Shown: positions 33,234 through 43,400 of the stretch, in pieces
Layout: every line of letters starts with the position of its first letter
Numbering within the stretch: the stretch's first letter is position 1
From: Lineus longissimus
Lineage: Eukaryota; Nemertea; Pilidiophora; Heteronemertea; Lineidae
Direction: 5' to 3'
Assembly (NCBI RefSeq): GCF_910592395.1
Contig: NC_088324.1
Location: 3,472,001 to 3,536,000 of the forward strand
Length of the DNA: 64,000 nt
Made by a program: the position numbers and the translations under genes
The notes under the pieces: generated by a model
Database searches by the model: none
Told to the model about the DNA's origin: nothing
The model's input: the letters and a program-made list of their open reading frames with translations, nothing else

Positions 33234-33655
33234 GATTTAATAGTTTCTTCAACTACCACCAGTCTGCGCCACCCTTCGTCCTCTTGCACGTGGCATTGGT
33301 GTGACGACCTCGCGTTCAGTGATGAATAATGTGCAGATGGATATACAGGTAGACGTTCTGTTGGCGACGGCTGTTGGTGAGGTAGACCCATCGCTAGCTT
33401 GAGGCTCGGATTGGCGGATTGGATTGCGCGCTCGCGGTAACTGCATAAATTATAGACGACGGCACATGGCGGCTTGTAGATAAGGCATGGCGATCATTTG
33501 TTGAAGATAATAACGGGCTTGGCGGATTAACTGGGGGAACATTGGCGTCAAAAAAAGGGCAGTATTGGCGGGATTTGAGATCAAGGGGGCAGCATGACGG
33601 GACTGAAAGGGGGCATGGCGCAGCGCCATTCCAAAACGGCCTAGATATAACCCTG

Positions 33656-35648
33656 GTACTCTTCACCATGGATCTGTAGTGTATGGATGTGACCACCTTG
33701 AGTTGGAGAACGACGTTTGTACTTGGGGTAACTGTCATCTGTGACTGTTGTTGCATCAATGTAGTCTTTTGGAAAGTTTTTGCTGCACTTTCTCTCCATA
33801 CCAGTACCATTCACGCTTGGGCTGTGCATGTTGACTGGACCGCAGGGTCCGTGAATGTTATTGGCAGTTATGACTTTGTGGAGTTGAGGATTGGAGAGGC
33901 TGTCTGGTAATTCGGCACTGACGACGGTGTCTATCTTCTCTGGAGATTTGGGCTTATCGTCTGGTTGCATAATCAGGAGTATGTGTGCGTGGGTGAGGCC
34001 GGGTTTCTGCCATTCAATAGTGGCTGTGTGGGCTTGCACTTTACCCATGACATGTTGTTTTAGAAGATCTTTCAAGAGAGCATCGTACTTCATCTTGAAG
34101 ACTCGTGCACAGAGGTCTGGTCGATCTTGGGTTTTTTCTCCTTCATGAAGTTCAGCTTGGAATTCTGGCCATTTCGGATTTATAGTGAAGGTTATGAAGA
34201 AGTCGGGTTTGCCTAGGTGACGAACAATGGCCATGGCGTTTTGAAAGGCTTCAGAGTAAAACCGTGGTGAGCCGTATATGGTAGGTGGTAAGATAAGTTT
34301 TCGTCCTGGGTTGTTGGTATCACCTGCTTGAACAGCATCCAGAAGGCCTCGGTACTTTTCTGCACGAATCGATTTCGGATTTTGTCTAACCCATTGTAGT
34401 CTTGAGTTCATGATTTTGGCCCATTGATCAACTGCATATTGTTGAAGGAGGCGGCGTCCTCGCATAATTGTACTGGTGACATCTCTAACCTGAAGTCTGT
34501 AAGAGTAGAAAGCAGTTGCTGTTAGCGTGCGACCATTACTTTGTTGCAAACCAAGTTGCCAGCCATCAGTACCATGGGGGAAAAATAGTATATAGTGCAG
34601 GGTGTCATAAGAACGATGCAGTGGGCTGATTCTTCGCAGGCCTCCTTCGCGGCAATGTAGTATGACGTCCAGAGATCCACCGACATCTCCTGGAATTAAA
34701 GCAGAAACTTCTGAATTTGTTGGCAAATTGTACTGGCGGGTGTGAGCTTCTGATGGCTTGAGTCTGCTGTCAGCATGTAGTATGATAGTAATGTCCTGTG
34801 GATCTGGAAGGGAAGAGGTTAATTCTATGGCTGCTTTGAATGATGTAACATAGGAATTGGTGTTTCGGAGACACTGCTGGGCTGTTTGTAATATATCTGA
34901 GTCTAGAGATGGTGCATGCTGTAAGCGGTTCTGAAGTTCATGGTCAGTATCATAAAAGTATAGCTGTGCAAACTTTGGAGTTTCATCACTGTGTTCTGGA
35001 AGTAAAGAGCCAATGCTGTGGTAGAGTTTGCCTTGAATTTTGACTGTTGGGCTGAAGCCAGGGCTGCGTACCTCTTTACAACCAATAGAAGCCAAGGAGA
35101 GGGCATTGTTGTATGCACGTATGTTTGTTAGGAAATGGTTAGACTGTAGAAATAATGTGGCAATTTGTGGTGGTGGAGCAGGCAGCGGATCAAGTATGGT
35201 TTTGCCATTTTGGCAACACAGAGACGGCAACTCATGGGGCCAAAGCTTAGCACTGCAGTGGTCACATATATGATTCATTTTACCACATGAATGAAACAGG
35301 TTAGCATCTATGATAGAATGTTCTTGAAAGTCTGTGACTGTACTTGCATTGGCAATTCTGTATGAAGTTGGAAGATTGTTAGGGGCGTACACGATTTCGC
35401 CTATGAGTTCTTGGTGATGCAGCTGGAATTAAGGGAGGTGGTGTAGTTGATGGCACTGTTGGGGTGGTGGGATCCTCAGTAGTCATAACGAAAGTTGTTG
35501 TCGAGTTGCTGCCTTCATTTTGTGTTGCACGGTTTGTTGGGGTGGTGTTGCGTTCATTGCGCAGCCTCTTTGTTGCCTTGTAACGCGACACAGGGAACGG
35601 CTTCTTTTTGGCATGATGTGATACTTGTGAGAGCAGTTGTGCTATACC
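33656..35648 (-). pseudogene. Helitron protein, N-terminal piece with a 1-nt frameshift
   Basis: An acceptor-like TTTCCAG precedes 35648. The frame to about 35385 encodes a basic, Thr/Pro-rich start (YKATKRLRNERNTT). At the GGGG run 35382-35385 (C run on the coding strand) the frame shifts by one, and a 580-codon frame continues: zinc cluster HSCGKMNHICDHCSAKLW with PSLCCQNGK, the Helitron_like_N domain (LTNIRAYNNALSLASIG), Rep motif FITFTINPKWPEF and the HUH motif GLTHAHILLIM. It ends at HGEEY where the outer hAT inserted. The missing Rep tyrosines are in the next piece. The homopolymer shift may be a real mutation or an assembly error. Confidence 0.88.
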
Positions 35649-36506
35649 TGGAAATAGGAAGAACTGTGATTATTATTCAATTGTAATGGGTCAGGTAGTG
35701 AAAAGTTCAGCATTATTATTTCCTTTTTTGAAGTAGTGAGATTGGGCTTGATGTGTACCAGGAGTGAATTGAAAGTCTCTGCAAGTACTGTAATGGCAAT
35801 GTTGGATACAATCATAAAGATATCAAGAGACATGTATTTGTGATATCTATGATACAATCTGATGAAAAGGTGGTGCTTGCAAATGTCCAAAGGCAATGGA
35901 CTGACAGAGTTGTTTTATCTTTTCCAATTCGGGATAATAGTTAGTGCGGAAAGAACTGTGGTCGTGTGCCGACAGAAGGTGACAGTAACACTTAACACAC
36001 TACACCAACCACACAGGTTCAAGCGTTTAAATATATAACAGCGTACGACCACGATGAGGATGTTGATTACATGGTAACGTAAAATGACCCAAAAATTTCC
36101 TGGACTTAAACTTCACTCTGTGTATGATCGTTGGCCAAAGTTTCAGTTATCTTGGTTGCTTTGCATATAAGTCATTTGCTGCCTTCAGATGACCATGGGT
36201 AGCAATCTATAAAAGTGAGGGGAGAAGAGGATTGAGTGTCAGTGATGGAACATTTTGTGCGACATATGCAACTTGTCGTCCAATGACGTGCAGGCCATTT
36301 GGAACATATTTTCGAAAGAACATGGAAAGCGACCAAGAGAACTGAAAATTTGGGGGAATATGGCACGCAGACTTGTATTGTAGGATTTAATGAAATCTTC
36401 ATGAGTTCTGTTTTTGTTGGGTCACCCTGTATGATATATGGCTTTCATGGTTATACGAATGGCCCCGAGTGACTTATGAAACTATCATGACTTGGTTGGT
36501 ACAATA
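35649..36506. other. Spacer between the Helitron gene and the exon-repeat gene
   Basis: It probably contains 5' sequence or an upstream intron of the Helitron gene. No coding region, terminus or strong repeat was recognised. Confidence 0.4.
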
Positions 36507-39027
36507 TTAGGCATCAAGGAATTTAAGTGCAGCGGCTAAGTTGAGCCCATCTTTTGCATCGTCATCTGCATTGTCTTCCAAGGGGAGGTCATCCTGTTTG
36601 TGATCATCTGGGTTGTCAGTGGCGTATTGATCATTGTTGTTGAAGTCATTGGTGGTGTCTCCCTGGGGCAAAAGTGGAGTAGAGTCAAGTGGCTGGGCTG
36701 CGTGTTCAGCGGAATGAGTTGTGTCCTCACATTGATTTTCTTGCTTTATGTCAGGGGTGGTGGCGCGGTTATTGTCAACTGTGGGTTTGGATTGTTCAGT
36801 TTTTGCTTGGTCATCTATGCAACATGTCTCGTCCATCTGGGACAGGGTACGGTCATCCAAGCCTTCAAAAAGATCATCATCGGAAGGGGAGGTGGGGTTA
36901 GGGGCCTCTGTAGTGGTGACTTTCTTTGGGGTACTGGTCCATCTTGCTGCTGAAGTGGACGGTTGCAGAAAGATTTGAAGACATGTCTTGTTGGCTTTCT
37001 CGGGTGTTGTTGTTGCATGCCATTTTTTTGCTGGTGTGGTATTTTTTGTTGTAGAGAGGCGTTTACGTGCGAGTTTTTCGTATTGATACTGTTTGGCCAG
37101 GTCTGTTTTAAGAGCCGTGAGCTTCTCTCTAAGAATGTTCAGCTTGCTTCTGACATTGTGGCGCATGCACCACAAAACAGTGAGGGCTTCAGGGACGTTT
37201 CTTTCCAGTAAATAAACATGGACTAAAGAGACTTCTTTAGCCATGTAGTCTCCCAGACTGTATAGCGTGGTGTCAGCCTCTTGCAGATTTGACGCTGTTG
37301 TCGTTTGGACTGACGTGCGGAGAGAAGCTAGACGTTCTCTTATGCGCATGAAGATTGATTGGGGAAGTCGTCGTAAATCCTGCATTGCAGTCTCAGTGGC
37401 TGCTATGTTGTGCTGGCGCAGATTTACCTCAAGGTGGGCACTATTCCGCAGCCACGCATTCAGGGCTTCAGAGATGTCTGTGATGATGGACATCAGGATG
37501 TTGTGATGAGGTATGAAGAAAGCCATATCTGCAAGAGGAAAAGATCATTTATTACAGTTAATGGTGAAATGCAATTGTGCTGGGGATGCTGGTTATAGGA
37601 AGGTAAGAGTAAGAGTCGGGACATAGGGAGAGCTGTGCATGTAAATATTATGATGAGGTGCTTCAAAATGAAGTTCATCTAAGAACATGTTGAGCTTTAT
37701 AATGAAGGAGTTTGTCATGTGAAGTTTGTGAAAGTGTATGAAAGCCCTCAGCAGTAAGGAACGGTTTGCACCGAATTGATAGGCAGTCTTGATGTAGGCG
37801 GCAGTAGTGCTGAAATCCTTGACAGGAATGGATTTGAAGCTTGATAACGTTTGTGTCAAGACGACTTCCTTGCAAGTACTGTTGCAGTGGAATACTGGGG
37901 ATTGAGTGAGTTCCGTGCTTCTTGTTGTGTTTTGGTCTCCACCTGCTGATAGGAGGACTATGTTAATGAAGTTTGTCACCATGTACTGACCTTGATCTTT
38001 ATCTTGGAGGTAGGCGATTGAATTGTGGTGGGCGTTAGCAGTAGGACGGCTTGATAATTGACCTGGAATCAAAGAAGGGGTGTTAAGCTGTATGCACCAA
38101 GAGGGTGTGAAGGTTGTCTATACAGGAAGTTAAATGCAGTGGTGGCCAAGTCAGGGCCCTTTTGCCCTCAAGTTCCCAAATATTCAGTGTGCACCATCTC
38201 AGTTATCAGAGAATACAATGCTGAACCGAAATTACTACATGCATTGGTGAAACTCATTTGTGTACAAAATAAACCGTCGATAATTTTGACAAAAACCAGT
38301 TCTGGAGACAGGGGTGGAGATGAAGCTTGATTACGTTTGTATCAAGACGACTTCCTTGCGACTACTGTTGCAGTGGAATACTGGGGATTGAGTGAGTTCT
38401 GTGCTTGTTGTCGTGTTGTGGTCTCCACCTGCTAATAGGACTCTGTTCATGAAGTTTGTCACCATGTACTGACCTTGATCTTTATCTTGGAGGTAGGCGA
38501 TTGGATTGTGGTGGGCGTTAGCAGTAGGACGGCTTGATAAATGAGCTGGAATAAAGAAGGGATGTTAAGCTGTATGCACCAAGAGGGTGTGAAGGTTGTC
38601 TATACAGGAAGTTAAATGCAGTGGTGGCCAAGTCAGGGCCCTTTTGCCCTCAAGTTCCCAAATATTCAGTGTGCACCATCTCAGTTATCAGAGAATACAA
38701 TGCTGAACCGAAATTACTACATGCATTGGTGAAACTCATTTGTGTACAAAATAAACCGTCGATAATTTTGACAAAAACCAGTTCTGGAGACAGGGGTGGA
38801 GATGAAGCTTGATTACGTTTGTATCAAGACGACTTCCTTGCGACTACTGTTGCAGTGGAATACTGGGGATTGAGTGAGTTCTGTGCTTGTTGTCGTGTTG
38901 TGGTCTCCACCTGCTAATAGGACTCTGTTCATGAAGTTTGTCACCATGTACTGACCTTGATCTTTATCTTGGAGGTAGGCGATTGGATTGTGGTGGGCGT
39001 TAGCAGTAGGACGGCTTGATAAATGAG
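36507..39027 (-). CDS. Unrecognised gene with a triplicated 72-nt exon and a long terminal exon
   Basis: The terminal exon 36507-37528 follows an acceptor CTCTTGCAG and encodes 339 aa. It has a helical, Leu/Arg-rich first half (AMQDLRRLPQSIFMRIRERL, then KLNILREKLTALKTDLAKQY, likely coiled coil), a Thr/Pro-rich linker and a very acidic tail ending LAAALKFLDA. Upstream, three copies of one 72-nt exon (37991-38062, 38474-38545, 38956-39027) each have an acceptor TTCCAG, a donor GTCAGT and phase 1 on both sides, matching the terminal exon. Each encodes LSSRPTANAHHN(S/P)IAYLQDKDQ. The first exon and start codon were not found. No known family recognised. It lies head-to-tail upstream of the Helitron gene and may be an accessory gene of a rolling-circle element (inference). 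Confidence 0.55.
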
Positions 39028-39112
39028 CTGGAATAAAGAAGGGATGTTAAGCTGTATGCACCAAGAGGGTGTGAAGGTTGTCTATACAGGAAGTTAAATG
39101 CAGTGGTGGCCT
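37839..39112. repeat. Tandem array, period about 482-486 bp, 2.6 copies
   Basis: Units begin at 37839, 38325 and 38807 (third partial). The second and third are nearly identical; the first is more diverged. Each contains the 72-nt exon described above plus flanking intron. A 73-bp part of the unit (about 38240-38312), with the words TGCATTGGTGAAACTCATT and ACCAGTTCTGGAG, also occurs at about 53902-53973. Confidence 0.88.
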
Positions 39113-39905
39113 TGTCATATTGCCCCTTTTGACTTTTGTTCAATGCTGAACCAAAACTAGAATTGTCAGTTGAGTCTGCAGGCATACTCTGAAGTCTCCG
39201 CCACGGCGTAAGGCTGCTGTGGTGAAAGGTTTTGTTGTGTTTGTGGTAGCGATAATTTAAACGTGGGACATTTAGCTGGCTGTTATATTTTGCTACTTTA
39301 GCGGGTGCAAATAATTTGCGAAATGACAAGTGTGAATTGTAAATTGTTAATGGGGTTAAGTGGGGCTTGTTACATGTGGAATTGCGAAAAGCCAAGATAT
39401 CCACATGTATTATTAACGGAATTTCCTTGAATCGGCGAAAATAAGCATCAGCGAATATTTTCGGTTTATCGTAGCCATGGAAGGGGTTGGACTGTTTGGC
39501 GGGGTGTGTTAAGTGTATGGGGGTGGGCATGAATGAAAGGGGGAGGCTTTATTTGTTCAAAATGTTTTTTATTGATATCTGTACTAACATAATGATAACA
39601 TTATATACAAGTGTTTGGTAGTCTTGCAAGTTTTTATCTTGAGTGGTTTGGATGGGTTTGCATAATAGGCCTCTTTCTTCACCCTGGAATGCAGACTAAA
39701 CGTGAAACCGCATGTAGTGAAGAAGTGTCTAGACCCGGAAGCTGGGGTTATTTGGAAGTCGTATTCTGGTTTCCAAGGGGGTATTAACGGGAATTGTGCA
39801 TGCAAGTGATATCTCGACAAGTGAATAAACAATTACATGATGCATTCTCACCAAGAAACCTTCGGACTGATTTGAAATGGCCCAGAGTAAAAAGGTCTTA
39901 TTATG
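39028..39905. other. Possible 5' region of the exon-repeat gene
   Basis: A minus-strand frame around 39100-39190 reads MPADSTDNSSFGSALNKSQ and could be the missing first exon, but no strong GT donor in phase 1 was found. The remainder shows no gene. Confidence 0.3.
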
Positions 39906-40394
39906 TATGGCGCTCCAATGAGGTCATAACTCCTTACATATCGTTCACCGTTATCTATTTATCGTTCATGGCTATGTATTTATCATTCAAGGTTAATGTA
40001 ATACAGTTAAATAGGATTTCCACGCGTTACACCATCAGTCTAATTCGTATAAATTCGACGCTATCGCTCGAACATCGTTAATTAACTTGTTTGGTGACTC
40101 ACCAAGATAGCGTTGAAGGATAAGGACTTATTACCGCATTGCCTTGCTGCAGCCAATCGGGGCACTCGTTTCAATTCATGCTTTTCGAGACGGTTTGTTT
40201 GTGGACTCACTAATCCTCGTTAGCGCTGAACTCCGGGCGTTAAATAATATTTGACGTCCTAAGAGACGTGTAGCGTTTTGAATTCGATCGTAACGGTATC
40301 TTATTATACTTTAAGGGTCGTTACATTATACTTTAACGGTAGGAATTATCGTTGAACGATATGTAAGGAGTTATGACCGCATTGGAGCGCCATA
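39906..40394. mobile_element. 489-bp MITE beside the Helentron stop codon
   Basis: Termini of about 42 bp starting TATGGCGCTCCAATG, inverted at the two ends with one mismatch, flanked by ATTATG (39900-39905 and 40395-40400). The interior repeats ATCGTTCA-like words and has no coding frame. It ends 24 bp from the Helentron stop codon. The 6-bp duplication suggests a hAT6-type or similar source (uncertain). Confidence 0.82.
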
Positions 40395-40418
40395 ATTATG
40401 TCATGATCGTGTTTGGCG

Positions 40419-43400
40419 CTATTCTAAGGGGGGTGCCTTTGGGTTGGGGATGGCAGCATAAGTGATATTGTGGTAACTGTAGTGGGTGTGGCATACTCCG
40501 AATATTGTGTTGTATGGTGTGGAGCGTTGGTAGATATGGTCTAGGAGGGTGTGGCCTTTGGTGGTTGTTTGTTGTATCATTTGGGTAAAGCCGTAGTCTG
40601 CAAGCATATCTGTTATTCGGTTTTGTGGTTGTTTGTTCAAGTCTAGGTTGAAGTCCCCAACTATAATGATTGGTTCATTTGTTTCACTTCCAGCAATTGT
40701 GGTTTGGAGAAGTTTTAGGAAGTGTGGCAGGAAGTCTGTGATGTTGTAAGTTGGGGGTCTGTAGATGTTGACGATTGTCAATGTTGGTGTTTGGCTTCGT
40801 AGTACTATATGCTCAATGTTGAGGTCGTTGTACGTTATTATGGCATGTTGCTGGTCTGTTTTGATGTATAGACCAACGCCCCCTTTCGATTTGTTGATGA
40901 ATGATGTAGCTGAACTGTTGGGTTCGTCTGTGCTATAGCATTTGTTGCGTGGGTTATGACTGAATGTATAGTTTGGTAGTTGCACACTTGAATTTGTTAT
41001 ATCAGTGTGTTGTAACCATGTTTCAGTAAGACATATGATGTTGGCTTGTTTGATTTGACTGTTTTTTGCCATTGCTGATTTGTGCTGTTGTAGTCCTTCA
41101 ATGTTTTGATGTGCGATGATGAAGTACTCTGTTGCTGGAATGTTTGTGATAGGTTGTGATGGTGTCAGATCTGCTATGGGCATGTTGATCATTGCTTCGG
41201 TTACAGCTTGGTTGCAGTATATCTTGCTGAGTGCATCGTCAAGCAGATGTAGACCTTTTAATGATGTGACCCGACTTAGTGCAACATATGCCTGTCCTGC
41301 AGAGAATGTTCTTTGGAGTGAGATGGCTGCATGACTTGTGCTGATACCCTGTACTTTATGTGCTGTACATGCCCATGCTAGTTGTAGTGGGAATTGGTGA
41401 CGTATGAAACGTTTTGCATTTGGCTGTTCCATTTGTGGTTGCCTTTTTATCATGACTGTGTTTGGTGGAATGTTGTGGTTAGTTCTTTGTTTCTTCATAG
41501 TGGCTAGACCGGTGTTGTTATCTTTGAAGGTCACACATATGTAGGGTGGAAGGTTTGTTGTGGGATCTGGTGGTGGTATGGCTGCTACGAATCCTTGAGC
41601 ACCATTGACTAATCCGTCTTGGACATCGAGGTTCTGTATTAGCATGACTTTTGCATTTACAGCTAGGTATAAGTCATCAGACTGTTGGGGAATTACTTGG
41701 TTCTGTGGTTCTACTTTCTTGGGTTTTTTAATTGTTGTTGTTGTTTTTGTTGATTTGTAGATGTCTAAGGCTGGTATGTGTTGAATGTTAGAACAGTTGG
41801 AGAAAAGTAGGTTGTGGTTGTGAGCATGGACTTCTCTCCTAGTGGGGAATATATGCAGTGTGTCTTTTGGGATGGGTTTGTTCATGGCAGACAGTAACAT
41901 TTTGTGGTCTCTTTCTTCCATAGGTTTATCTTTGACCTTGACTCTCATGCGATTTAGCATTTCAGCAAAGGGTTGGTCGTCTTTTTGCCTCATGATCTCC
42001 TGCAGTTCCCAAAGAGAGAAGTGTCTCATCAAGTTCTTTGGACCTTGCAAGTCTGTGAATAAGGCTGGTCTGATGATGGGTGGCAGCTGATGGAAGTCAC
42101 CTACAGCAAGGACTGCGATGTTACCGAAGTGTTCTTGGCGTGAAGATGTTTTTTTGATTTGTTGCAAGCGGCCATGTATATATGTGAATAAAGTCTGATT
42201 CACCATGGAAATTTCATCAATAATGACTAGTTCAATATTGGCCAATCTTGATCTCAGAGTGTTTATGGTTGTTTGGGTAAGGTCCTTGTAAGGTAATCTG
42301 ATTGCTTTTGGTACATTGAGGGCACCGTGTACTGTTTGTCCGCCAATGTTTTTGGCTGCTGGGCCTGTACTAGCCAAAACCAGAACTTTGATATCTGCAG
42401 GTGATTCAGTAGGTGATACTTTGTTTTTTAGTCTTTTGTCTGCCTCATGGGTAATGCAGTGAATAAGGTGCGATTTTCCTGTTCCTGCTCCTCCTGAGAG
42501 GAATATGTGGAATGGCGGATATTCTGGGTCTTGGGCTCTTTGGTGACACCACCAGCTGATGTAGTCGAAGAGATCTCTCTGTTTCTGGTTGAGGTTGTTG
42601 ATCATTTCTTTGATATGATGCTTTGGTTGGGGATGTTCGTTGACAGTAGGTATGGTTGTACTGGCATGTACTTGTGGGGTTGGCGTGTGACTAGAATTGT
42701 GTAGGCCTATTGGCTGTTCCAATTCAAGTACATCTTCTAGATCTGACGTGTCATCTAGTGGTTCTTTTTCAGCTTCATCTTGTTTTCTTTGTTGTTCAGC
42801 ATCTGGGGCTAATTCTGCCCAGGCATCTTCTTGGTCTTGGTTTTCTGCTAGCATCTCCAGGGCAGCATCAATGGTGGCTTTGTTGGGTTGATATATTGCT
42901 TGCTGGTTTTTAATGACAGTTTTGACCTGTTCACCCTGATATTGTCCTAGGTTGAAGTGTTCCTCATGTGTTTCATAGGGGTTTGGTTTCAGGTCTTTGT
43001 CCTCTCGGTGTGGTAGATATAGACGGAGAAGGTTTTCATAATATCTTTCAGGGTCCTTTTCAGCATTGAATTTTGGGAAACGAATGACTGCTTTACTTTT
43101 TCTTTTCTGGATGTAGCCGAGGTTGCCTTGTAACTTGTATTTTGGTAAGTTGTTGTTGTTGTTGTTGTCCAATTCATTGTCGGGCATGTCATCTGTGGCA
43201 TTCTTGTCAGGCTTGTTGACGGTGCGATAATGGGCAGCAAAGTCTGCTAGGCTCATTGTGGAGAATGGTGCTTGTGTTGGGCGGGCAGCGTACCTATCGA
43301 CTATGTTCTTGGTCCAAACACCAGTATCGTTGTTCGTATTGTTGTGTTCGATGACATGGAGTGGCAGCGTGATGCGCATGTTGTCTTTATCAGTTGGTAT

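Larger units (their letters stand above)
24813..33655 (-). mobile_element. hAT element with 5-bp target duplications (hAT5-type), inserted in the Helitron
   Basis: 16-bp termini CAGGGTTATATCTAGG at 24813-24828 and inverted at 33640-33655; target duplication GTACT at 24808-24812 and 33656-33660. Removing one duplication restores the Helitron frame. The element spans 8843 bp because a second hAT (25095-29245) lies inside; its own length was about 4.7 kb. It carries an intact five-exon transposase gene. Confidence 0.92.
14064..35648 (-). mobile_element. Helitron coding region split by nested insertions
   Basis: Three collinear minus-strand pieces (33656-35648, 22755-24812, 14064-14477) encode successive parts of one Helitron Rep-helicase. 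They are separated by a hAT (24813-33655, duplication GTACT) and a Gypsy element (14478-22754, duplication AGAG). Counting each duplication once, the reading frame passes through both sites without change. True Helitron termini (5' TC, 3' hairpin-CTRR) were not located, so the span given is only the coding part. Confidence 0.85.

Noticed and set aside
35385-35648. An intron (acceptor TTCCAG near 35430) joining the two Helitron N-terminal frames.
   Set aside because: No matching donor; a one-base change in the four-base run joins the frames more simply.
39000-39530. A 176-aa minus-strand frame running into the exon array.
   Set aside because: Its end is intron/exon sequence of the repeat unit in a different frame from the supported exon; only a short part near 39100-39190 might be a first exon.
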